From Microbacteriaceae bacterium (GTDB lineage Bacteria; Actinomycetota; Actinomycetes; Actinomycetales; Microbacteriaceae), in NCBI GenBank assembly GCA_019638805.1, contig JAHBTA010000002.1, forward strand, positions 310,001 through 374,000: a stretch of 64,000 nucleotides of DNA. Reading direction: 5' to 3'. The first letter of the stretch is position 1; every line of letters begins with the position of its first letter. Under the pieces are notes generated by a model. It was not told the origin of the DNA. It saw only the letters and a list, made by a program, of their open reading frames with translations, and ran no database searches. The translations under genes and the position numbers were made by a program. Shown here in pieces: positions 1 to 6,590 of this stretch.

Positions 1-158
1 GGGTGGGGCACCGCTCCCCCTCCTGGGAGCCCGAGCCCCTGCGCTTCCTCGGAGCCAACGCGGGACTTCTGGCCATGGAGCTCGCCGACATTGAGGAACG
101 CGTCACCAAGCGGCCCTCGCTCATCGCGCGGATCATGGGACCGCTCGTCGGTCACTGA
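1..158 (+). CDS. C-terminal end of a CDS, possibly an FAD-dependent oxidoreductase
   Basis: The frame is open from base 3 to a TGA at 156-158, giving the last 51 residues of a protein whose start lies outside the window. The visible tail contains WEPEPLRFLGANAGL followed by a probable amphipathic helix. This resembles, from memory only, the C-terminal tail of some actinobacterial FAD-dependent oxidoreductases. No cofactor motif is visible in the fragment, so the function is a weak guess. The gene converges on the minus-strand locus that follows and overlaps the end of that next gene by 7 bases, so no terminator fits between them. Confidence 0.5.
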   Translation, partial: VGHRSPSWEPEPLRFLGANAGLLAMELADIEERVTKRPSLIARIMGPLVGH

Positions 159-862
159 CCCCCGCGGGCCTCCAACTCCTCGGCGAGGATCGGGACGGCC
201 GTCGTGATCGCGTCCAAGCCGAGCATGCTCGAGAGCTCCATGACCTCGAGCACCTGCTGCGGGGTCGCCCCGTGCGCCAGCGCGTTGCGGATGTGCAGCT
301 TGGTGCCGGGCACGTACAGGTGCGTGGCCGCGATGTCGTAGGAGATGTAGATGAGCTCCTTCTCGGCCGGGGTCAGCGTCCCGGTGCGCCACGGCACGGT
401 CGAGAACTCGGTGTAGGCGCCGAACATCTCGGGGTCGAGTTCGAGCATCTCGTCCCAGAACTCGTGCCAGTAGCCGCGCAGTTTCGTGAAGCGCTCCTTG
501 AGCTCTTCCTGACGCGCGCCCAGAGGCTCGGGTCCGGTGCGACCGCGCTCGACCATGACCTCGACGAGCAGCGGGACCCCGATGTTCATGGCGTGGATGC
601 CGACCGTCGAGATGAGTTCGAGCACCTCGACGATCTCCTGCGGCGTCGCGCCCAGCTCGAGCGCCCGGCGCACGTGCTGCCGCACGCGCGGAGCGTGCAG
701 GTAGGTGGCCGCCGCGGTGCAGCCGATGAGACACAGCTCCTTGAACTTGTCGCTCAGGTGGTTCTTCTCGTAGGGCACGCGCTGCATGGCGCGCGCCGCC
801 TCGACGAAAGCGGGGTCGATGCGCTCGACGAACTCCCAGGGCTCGGACGGGGTCAGCTCCAT
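152..862 (-). CDS. Two-domain carboxymuconolactone decarboxylase (CMD/AhpD-like) family protein
   Basis: This 236-residue protein has two CMD-like helical repeats, at about residues 35-110 and 150-230. Each contains an LH/LY-x-P...H...AL..GATPQ segment, as in the AhpD/PcaC superfamily. The redox CxxC of AhpD alkylhydroperoxidases is absent, so a peroxidase role is unlikely; a decarboxylase, isomerase or binding role fits better. It is clearly homologous to the protein at 16096-16836, sharing IHAMN-GVP-LVEV and RGYW...WDEMLEL. The ATG at 862 overlaps the end of the GntR gene by 10 bases, making this the last gene of the minus-strand operon. The family is certain; the reaction is unknown. Confidence 0.85.
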   Translation of the reverse strand: MELTPSEPWEFVERIDPAFVEAARAMQRVPYEKNHLSDKFKELCLIGCTAAATYLHAPRVRQHVRRALELGATPQEIVEVLELISTVGIHAMNIGVPLLVEVMVERGRTGPEPLGARQEELKERFTKLRGYWHEFWDEMLELDPEMFGAYTEFSTVPWRTGTLTPAEKELIYISYDIAATHLYVPGTKLHIRNALAHGATPQQVLEVMELSSMLGLDAITTAVPILAEELEARGGQ

Positions 863-1590
863 GACGTCTCCTTCGGGGGCAGTGCGGGCGTCTCGCCCGG
901 GAGCATATGCGCCATCGCGACGGCCGCGGCGGCGCGGATGTGCTCGGCGGTCAGGCGCGCGGCGAGCGGCGCGTCGCGCGCGGCGATCGCCTCGGCGACC
1001 GCCCGCAGTTCGCGCACGGCCGCGAAGGTGCGGCCGGACTCGGACAGGGAGGTGGCGCGCAGCACCTGCACGCGCGCCTGGATGCCCTCCAGCAACTGCC
1101 GGAGCGCCGAACTCGCCGCGCCCTCGATGAGCACGACGTAGAACAGGTCCTTGGCCTGGAGGATCTGCCGGATGTCCGCGGTGCGTACCGACGCCTCGTG
1201 GAAGCCCTCGACCGACTCGCGCAGCCGTTCGACCTGGGCATCGCTCGCGCGCTCGACGAAGCGCTGGACGACGAGCGACTCGAGGGCCGCGCGCACCTCG
1301 TACAGATCCATCGCATCCTCGAGCGTGGGGGTCGCGACGATGGCACCGCGCTGGGGCAGGATGCTCACCAGACCCTCCGAGGTCAGCTCGCGCAGCGCCT
1401 CGCGCACCGTCGTGCGGGACACCCCGAGCTGTTCGATGAGCTCGCGCTCCACGAGGCGCTGGCCGGGTCCGAGCCGGAAGTCCAGGATGGCCTGACGCAA
1501 CTCGGCGATGACCTGCTCGCGCACGGGCGCGGCCACCCGGCCGATCGGGCCGGCCATCCAGCCCCCGGTCACTGCGCCCTCGTGTGCCAT
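853..1590 (-). CDS. FCD-domain GntR-family transcriptional regulator
   Basis: This 245-residue regulator has a winged helix at about residues 22-85 (LGVSRTTVREALRELTSEGL) and an all-helical FCD effector domain at about 95-225. The ATG at 1590 is preceded by GGGAGAGGGG, a good ribosome binding site. FCD regulators usually bind carboxylic acids or sugar acids through a metal held by Asp and three His. Here the Asp (KDLFYVVL) and the last His (EHIRAA) remain, but the first His reads Tyr and the middle one Leu (VRELRAV), so the pocket is altered. It is the only regulator in the locus and the natural candidate to bind the two TNGTNNNACNA palindromes at 15126-15203. Confidence 0.9.
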   Translation of the reverse strand: MAHEGAVTGGWMAGPIGRVAAPVREQVIAELRQAILDFRLGPGQRLVERELIEQLGVSRTTVREALRELTSEGLVSILPQRGAIVATPTLEDAMDLYEVRAALESLVVQRFVERASDAQVERLRESVEGFHEASVRTADIRQILQAKDLFYVVLIEGAASSALRQLLEGIQARVQVLRATSLSESGRTFAAVRELRAVAEAIAARDAPLAARLTAEHIRAAAAVAMAHMLPGETPALPPKETSWS

Positions 1591-1606
1591 CCCCCTCTCC
1601 CGTCGT

Positions 1607-2485
1607 CTAGTCCGTCGCAGCCGCGAGCCAGCGCGCCACCTCGGTGTGGTCGGCGGCGGGCGGCAGATCATCGGCCGCCCGTGCCCAGCGTTCCACGGCG
1701 GCTTCGCCCAGCCCGGTCGACGCACCCAACTGCCCGGCCAGCGCCGTGGCCGTGCGCATGTCCTTGAGCATGAGCCGCAGGCCGAAGCCCGAGTCGTAGC
1801 CGCCCGGAAGGATGAACCGGGGCCACTTGTTCTCGCTCGAACCGCTGCGCCCGCTCGAGCCGTTGATGATATCGAGCATGACCTGCGGATCCAGCCCGAA
1901 GCGCTCCCCGGCGAGGATCGCCTCCGAGGTGATCCACAGGTGCGTCGCGGAGATGAGGTTGTTGAGGGCCTTGATCGCGTGCCCCGAACCGACCGCGCCC
2001 GCGTGCCGCACGGTGCCCAGGTGACCGAGCATGTCGGCGACCGCCTCGACCGCCTCGGCGCTGCCGCCGGCCATGATGGTGAGCGTCCCTGCGACCGCAC
2101 CGGCCACCCCGCCGGAGACGGGAGCGTCCACGAGCTCCACCCCGAGGGCGTCCAGCTCGGCCGCGAGGGTGCGTGTGGCCACGGGCTCCGACGACCCCAT
2201 GTCGATGACCCGCAGCCCCGGACGCAGTCCCGCGCGCAGGCCGGGGTCCGCCATGACGGCGCTCACCACGGACGAGTCGGGCAGCATGAGCACGAGCGCA
2301 TCGACGCCCCCGACCGCCTCGGCCAGAGTCGCCGCCGGCCGGCCGCCGAGCTCCGCGAGCGCCGCCCGCGGCCCCTCGGCGACATCGAAGCCGGTCACCT
2401 CGTAGCCGGCCTCGATCAGGCGGACCGCCATGGGCATCCCCATGTTGCCCAGCCCCACGAAGCCGACGCTGCGCACCCCGCTCAT
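1607..2485 (-). CDS. NAD(P)-dependent oxidoreductase, 3-hydroxyisobutyrate dehydrogenase family
   Basis: This 292-residue protein belongs to the beta-hydroxyacid dehydrogenase family. It has an N-terminal Rossmann motif GFVGLGNMG, the substrate-loop motif DAPVSGGVAGA near residue 125, and the catalytic Lys at about 172 in KALNN. The family oxidises 3-hydroxy acids to semialdehydes or 3-keto acids, or reduces 2-keto acids and semialdehydes such as tartronate semialdehyde. The exact substrate cannot be read from the sequence. Its ATG overlaps the stop of the following PcaC-like gene by 4 bases, indicating translational coupling. A second family member lies two genes upstream in the same operon, so two different hydroxyacid steps or substrates are plausible. 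Confidence 0.88.
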   Translation of the reverse strand: MSGVRSVGFVGLGNMGMPMAVRLIEAGYEVTGFDVAEGPRAALAELGGRPAATLAEAVGGVDALVLMLPDSSVVSAVMADPGLRAGLRPGLRVIDMGSSEPVATRTLAAELDALGVELVDAPVSGGVAGAVAGTLTIMAGGSAEAVEAVADMLGHLGTVRHAGAVGSGHAIKALNNLISATHLWITSEAILAGERFGLDPQVMLDIINGSSGRSGSSENKWPRFILPGGYDSGFGLRLMLKDMRTATALAGQLGASTGLGEAAVERWARAADDLPPAADHTEVARWLAAATD

Positions 2486-2877
2486 TCGCCGCGCAGCTCC
2501 TTCAGGACGCCCTCGGCGATGCGGAACGACTCGAGCGACGCGGGAACGCCCACGTAGATCGCGGCCTGCAGGAGCACCTCCTGGATCTCGGCCTCGGTGA
2601 CCCCGTTGGTGATCGCGCCGCGCACATGCACGCCCAGTTCGTGACCGCGGTTGAGCGCGGTCAGCATGGCGAGGTTGATGAGACTGCGGGTCGCTCGCGG
2701 CAGCCCGTCGCGCGACCAGATCTCGCCCCAGCAGTACTCGGTCACGAGCTCCTGGATGGGGCGGGAGAACTCGCTGACCTGGGCCAGCGAACGATCCACG
2801 TGCGCCGCGCCCAGGACCTCCCGCCGTACCTCGAGCCCGCGCTCGTAGCTGTCGCGATGCGTGCCCTCGCTCGTCAT
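2482..2877 (-). CDS. PcaC-like carboxymuconolactone decarboxylase family protein (single domain)
   Basis: This 131-residue protein has the length and layout of 4-carboxymuconolactone decarboxylase. A Y-CWGEIWSR segment is followed by ATRSLINLAMLTALNRGHEL, then HVRGAI-NGVTEAEIQEVLLQAAIYVGVPA. PcaC decarboxylates 4-carboxymuconolactone in the beta-ketoadipate pathway, but no other pca gene is present here, so the natural substrate is probably different. The ATG at 2877 overlaps the stop of the upstream cupin gene (ATGA), and its own stop overlaps the next dehydrogenase start. The tight CMD-cupin pairing recalls proteins in which these two domains are fused. Confidence 0.88.
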   Translation of the reverse strand: MTSEGTHRDSYERGLEVRREVLGAAHVDRSLAQVSEFSRPIQELVTEYCWGEIWSRDGLPRATRSLINLAMLTALNRGHELGVHVRGAITNGVTEAEIQEVLLQAAIYVGVPASLESFRIAEGVLKELRGE

Positions 2878-3281
2878 GCCGACTCCCCCTCGTGCTCGTG
2901 CGGCTGCTCCGCGTACTCGGCCTCGGTGACCTCGTCGGCCCACTGGGTGGTGCCCAGCGAGATCGCGGTGTGCGTCAGATGCGTGTCGGGGGCCGCGCCG
3001 TGCCAATGACGCTCGCCCGCCGGAACCCACACCCAGTCGCCCGGGCGCAGCCGTCTCGGCTCCTCGCCCGCGGTGCAGATGAGTCCGTAGCCGGCGACCA
3101 CCGAGAGGATCTGCCCGCGCTCGTGGCTGTGCCAGTGCGTTCGCGAGCCCGGCTCGAACGTGATGGTGCTGATCACCACCCCGTCGGTCGCGGGCAGGAT
3201 CGAATCCCCTGCCACGGTCCCCGTGAAGCGCGATGCCTTCCCGGGCTGGACCCGCCAGGCGTTGGCGTGCCGGATGATCAC
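2874..3281 (-). CDS. Small cupin-domain protein
   Basis: This 135-residue single-domain cupin carries both cupin motifs. Motif 1 is GSRTHWHSHERGQ, with His49, His51, His53 and Gln57. Motif 2 is GDWVWVPAGERHWHG, with His92 and His94. These residues are the usual metal ligands, so the protein probably binds Mn, Fe or Ni. Such cupins include isomerases, lyases and dioxygenases; the HxHxxxxQ arrangement also resembles cupin hydroxynitrile lyases. The specific reaction cannot be called. Both ends overlap neighbouring genes by 4 bases, so it is translated as part of the catabolic operon. Confidence 0.88.
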   Translation of the reverse strand: MIIRHANAWRVQPGKASRFTGTVAGDSILPATDGVVISTITFEPGSRTHWHSHERGQILSVVAGYGLICTAGEEPRRLRPGDWVWVPAGERHWHGAAPDTHLTHTAISLGTTQWADEVTEAEYAEQPHEHEGESA

Positions 3282-4180
3282 GTACTCGTCCCCTTCGCGT
3301 CGTGCAGCCGAACGCCTCCGGAGATGTCCCCGATGGCGTCGACCACGGTGTTGCTGATCTGGTCCGCATAGCCCAATTGCCTGGCGAGCCCGAATGCCGC
3401 GAGCGGCCCGGGCGCGTTGAGCCCGGCGACCCCCAGGTCGCCCAGAAGCTCGGTGTAGAGCACGACGTCCTTGAGCATGAGCGTGTTGGTGAGCCCGCCC
3501 TTGAGGTAGTCGCCCGTGATGATCTTGGGGAACCGGTTGAGGGTGGCGAAGTTGACGCCCGAGCTCTTGTTGAGCACCTCGAGCAGCACGGCCAGGTCGA
3601 GGCCGGCCTTCTTGCCGGCGACCATGACCTCGGCCGTCGCGGACAGCGCGATCGCGTTGAGGAAGTTGTTGAGCAGCTTCGTGACGTGCCCGGCGCCGGA
3701 CTCGCCGACATGGAAGACGTTGGATGCGAAGGGCGCCAGATACGGCTGCACGCGCTCCAGCGCCTCGGCCTCGCCGCCCACCATGAGGGTCAGCGTGCCC
3801 TTCTCGGCCGCGGCCGCGCCCCCGGAGATCCCGGCGTCGAGGTAGGAGACGCCGCGGCCGGCGAGCTCGGCGTGCAGCGCGCGCGTCGACGCGGGCGCCG
3901 AGGTGCTGAGGTCGACCACGACCGCGCCCTTCCGCAGGTGCGGCGCGATCCCGTCGGGCCCGTGCACGACCGCCTCGACGATGTGCGAGTCCGGGAGCGA
4001 GAGGAACACCACGTCGCTCGCCGCGGCCGCCTCGGCGCCGCTCGCCGCGGCCTTCGCCCCGCTCGGCCCGATGTTCGCGGCGACCGGGTCGTAGCCGAGC
4101 ACCGGGATGCCCGCGTCCACGATCCGGCGGGTCATGCGCCCGCCCATGTTGCCCAGCCCGATGAATCCGATGTCGGCCAT
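3278..4180 (-). CDS. Second 3-hydroxyisobutyrate dehydrogenase family oxidoreductase
   Basis: This 300-residue enzyme starts at the ATG at 4180, directly before IGFIGLGNMGG; a longer frame upstream adds residues with no family character. Other motifs are DAGISGGAAAAEKGTLT and the catalytic Lys near residue 168 in KLLNN. It is clearly a paralogue of the protein at 1607-2485 but diverged, including SSGVNFATLNRFPK near the substrate pocket. It probably oxidises or reduces a short beta-hydroxy acid or semialdehyde. Its start touches the stop of the upstream SDR gene (TGATG), and its stop overlaps the cupin start, so it sits in the coupled core of the operon. Confidence 0.88.
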   Translation of the reverse strand: MADIGFIGLGNMGGRMTRRIVDAGIPVLGYDPVAANIGPSGAKAAASGAEAAAASDVVFLSLPDSHIVEAVVHGPDGIAPHLRKGAVVVDLSTSAPASTRALHAELAGRGVSYLDAGISGGAAAAEKGTLTLMVGGEAEALERVQPYLAPFASNVFHVGESGAGHVTKLLNNFLNAIALSATAEVMVAGKKAGLDLAVLLEVLNKSSGVNFATLNRFPKIITGDYLKGGLTNTLMLKDVVLYTELLGDLGVAGLNAPGPLAAFGLARQLGYADQISNTVVDAIGDISGGVRLHDAKGTST

Positions 4181-5031
4181 CACGCGCTCCAGTTCCCGCT
4201 GCCGCGATAGAGGTTCTCGTCCACCGCTCGCGTGTCCCACGCGCCGGCGCCGCCGGAGGGGCGCACGGTGTTGACGATGGTCGCGCCGCCGTCGGCGCTC
4301 ACGATCTGACCGGTGACGTAGGTCGCGTCCTCGCTGAGCAGGAAGGCCGTGACGGCCGCGATCTCCTCGGCGGTCCCGGCCCGCCGCAGCGGGGTGGTCG
4401 AGGCGCGATGCGCCATGTCGTTCTTGCCGCCCGTCGCCTCGGCGTCGGCGGCGAAGAGCTCGGTGGGCACGATGCCGGGGGCGACCCCGTTGACCCGGAT
4501 GCCGAGCGGACCCCCATACGCCGCCGCACCGCGGACGAGCCCGACGCTCGCGTGCTTCGAGGTGTGGTAAGGCAGCAGATCGGCGGCGCCGGTGAGGCTC
4601 GCGATCGAGGCGGTCAGCACGATCGAACCCGTCGTGCCCTGGGCGCTGAACTGCCGGAACGCCGCCCGGAGCCCCAGGAACTGGCCGCGGACGTTGACCG
4701 CCATGACCCGGTCGAACTCCTCAGTGGTCAGCTCGGGCAGCGGCACGAAGCTTCCGAACACCCCGGCATTGAGGTGGTGGTGATCGATGCGGCCGAACCG
4801 GTCCGCGGTGCGGGCCACCGCATCCTCGACCGCCTGCTCGTCGGCGACGTCGCACTCGACCACGACGGTCTCGCCCTCGAGCGCATCCGCCACCGCGGAG
4901 GCGCCCGCGACGTCGATGTCCAGGAGCGCGACCGCGGCGCCCTCGGCGGAGAGCCGCTCCGCCGAGGCCCGGCCGAGCCCGCTGGCGGCACCCGTGACGA
5001 GCGCCACCCGACCCGCGAAACGTCCGCTCAT
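4180..5031 (-). CDS. Short-chain dehydrogenase/reductase (SDR)
   Basis: This 283-residue classical SDR has the cofactor motif TGAASGLG at residues 13-20, a DVAD adenine-side motif, NAG in HLNAGVFG, a catalytic Ser in TASIAS, and Tyr155/Lys159 in YHTSK. The acidic residue after beta-2 (LLDID) suggests NAD(H). The C-terminal tail runs about 25 residues past the usual G-x-ADGG end. The ATG at 5031 overlaps the stop of the hydrolase gene upstream. It probably oxidises a secondary alcohol of the imported compound. The substrate is unknown. Confidence 0.9.
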   Translation of the reverse strand: MSGRFAGRVALVTGAASGLGRASAERLSAEGAAVALLDIDVAGASAVADALEGETVVVECDVADEQAVEDAVARTADRFGRIDHHHLNAGVFGSFVPLPELTTEEFDRVMAVNVRGQFLGLRAAFRQFSAQGTTGSIVLTASIASLTGAADLLPYHTSKHASVGLVRGAAAYGGPLGIRVNGVAPGIVPTELFAADAEATGGKNDMAHRASTTPLRRAGTAEEIAAVTAFLLSEDATYVTGQIVSADGGATIVNTVRPSGGAGAWDTRAVDENLYRGSGNWSA

Positions 5032-5849
5032 GCCGCACCGTCCGGATGGGCGAGGCGCCCGATGACCGCGGCCTCGCCGGGGAGCGGTTCGCCCAGGGGG
5101 TCGAAGCGCTCGAGCGTGCTCGGGTCGTGACCGGAGACCACCACGGCCGCCGACCCGTCGGCGAGCATGCCGTTGAGCAGATCGAACCCGTCGTACATGG
5201 CGACCAGGTCGGCGACCGACATGAAGGGCATGCCGCGCTCGAGCTCCTCGTAGAAGTGCACGGCGTCCGAGGCCAGCACGACCGGGCCCTCCGCGGTCGT
5301 CACGATCACGATGCACTGCCCCGGGGTGTGCCCGCCGACCTCGACGAGCTCGACCCCGGGCGCGACCGTGTGCCTGCCCCGGAACGTCGTGAGACGCCCC
5401 TCGGCCCGGACCCGGGCCAGATGCTCGAGCTCGCTGTCCTCGACCGAGTGGTGGAAGAGCGCGCGGTGCGCCTGCGGCCCCTCCCAGAAGTCGAGCTCGG
5501 CCTCGGCCATGACGATCTGCGATGCCGGGAAATGGTCGAGATTGCCCGCGTGGTCGAAGTGGGCGTGCGTCAGCACGATCGGCGGCGCCTGCTCGGGCGT
5601 GATGCCCAGAGCCTTCCAGATGAGGGTGGGATGCGTGAGCATGGTCCGCTTGCGGGCCTCGCCCCCCGCGGTGGAGAAGCCGGTGTCGACCAGGATGGTG
5701 CGCTGGGCGCTCCGCAGGATCCACACGAAGTAGTCGAGCCCGATCGGGCCGTCCTCCTCGTGGTACAGCCCGTAGTTCAGGTACACCTCGCTGCGCACGG
5801 TGCGGCGGGTGCCGTACCGTGCGATCACGACCTCATACGTCTCAGCCAT
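5028..5849 (-). CDS. Metallo-beta-lactamase-fold hydrolase, lactonase-like
   Basis: This 273-residue MBL-fold enzyme has the dinuclear zinc motif HAHFDH at residues 95-100, a later metal His in GGHTPGQ, a bridging Asp in ASDAVHFYEEL and a final His in VVSGHDP. This layout is that of the family often annotated as N-acyl homoserine lactonase-like. No luxI/luxR genes are nearby, and the catabolic setting suggests hydrolysis of a lactone or ester intermediate rather than quorum quenching. It is paralogous to 15296-16093; both share the DA-HFYE element. It lies 9 bases downstream of the livF-like gene and overlaps the SDR that follows it. Confidence 0.88.
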   Translation of the reverse strand: MAETYEVVIARYGTRRTVRSEVYLNYGLYHEEDGPIGLDYFVWILRSAQRTILVDTGFSTAGGEARKRTMLTHPTLIWKALGITPEQAPPIVLTHAHFDHAGNLDHFPASQIVMAEAELDFWEGPQAHRALFHHSVEDSELEHLARVRAEGRLTTFRGRHTVAPGVELVEVGGHTPGQCIVIVTTAEGPVVLASDAVHFYEELERGMPFMSVADLVAMYDGFDLLNGMLADGSAAVVVSGHDPSTLERFDPLGEPLPGEAAVIGRLAHPDGAA

Positions 5850-5858
5850 CTCTCCGCC

Positions 5859-6590
5859 TCATCCCAGGTACGCGTCGATGAGGGCGCGTCCTTCTGCTCC
5901 CATGTCGGAGGCTCTGCCCTCGTCCACGATCCTGCCCCCGCTCAGCACGTAGATCCGGTCGCACACCTCGAGCGCGATGTCGACGCGCTGCTCGACCAGC
6001 AGGATCGAGCGGTCCTGCTCGCGCAGCCGCCGCAGCGCCGCGGACAGGTCCGCGATCGCGAGAGGTGCCAGCCCGAGCGACGGCTCGTCCAGGAGCATGA
6101 GCGCGGGGTCGGCCATCATCATCCGGCCGATCGCGACCATCTGCTGCTCTCCCCCGCTGAGCGCCGTCGCCTCGCGGTCGCGGTAGCGCTCGATGACCGG
6201 GAAGAGCTCGAAGACACCGGCCAGCAGCTCCTCGGTGCGGGCGCGGTCGCCGCGCAGGCGGATGCCGCCCAGGCGCAGATTGTCCTCGACGCTCTGCCCG
6301 ACGAAGAGCCGCCTCCCCTCGGGCACCATGGCCGCGAGGCCGCGCGCGATGCGGTGCGGAGGTGCCGCGACGACGTCGGTGCCGTCGATCTCGATGCGCC
6401 CGCGGCGGTGCCGCAGCAGACCCATGATGGCGCGCAGCACGGTCGTCTTGCCCGCGCCGTTGGGTCCGAGCAGGGCGACGGCCTCGCCGCAGCCCACCCG
6501 GAAGGCGATGTCGTGCACGACATCGAAGCGGTCGTAGCCGCCGCTGAGCCCCTCGACCACGAGGGCATCGGTCTGTGTCGTCGCGCTCAT
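5859..6590 (-). CDS. livF: Branched-chain-type ABC transporter ATP-binding protein (LivF-like)
   Basis: This 243-residue ATPase has Walker A GPNGAGKTT at residues 42-50, Q-loop MVPEGRRLF, signature LSGGEQQ near residue 148, Walker B LMLLDEPSLGLAP and H-loop LLVEQRV. The PEGR-LF and EPSLGLAP stretches are typical of LivF. It energises the high-affinity importer together with the upstream LivM-LivG fusion and LivH. The ATG at 6590 overlaps the stop of the fusion gene by 4 bases. In this setting the transporter probably imports a carboxylate or aromatic-type substrate rather than leucine. Confidence 0.9.
   Translation of the reverse strand: MSATTQTDALVVEGLSGGYDRFDVVHDIAFRVGCGEAVALLGPNGAGKTTVLRAIMGLLRHRRGRIEIDGTDVVAAPPHRIARGLAAMVPEGRRLFVGQSVEDNLRLGGIRLRGDRARTEELLAGVFELFPVIERYRDREATALSGGEQQMVAIGRMMMADPALMLLDEPSLGLAPLAIADLSAALRRLREQDRSILLVEQRVDIALEVCDRIYVLSGGRIVDEGRASDMGAEGRALIDAYLG

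Noticed and set aside
2482..2877. Beta-ketoadipate pathway assignment for the PcaC-like gene
   Set aside because: No pcaB, pcaD, pcaGH or CoA-transferase gene occurs in the window.
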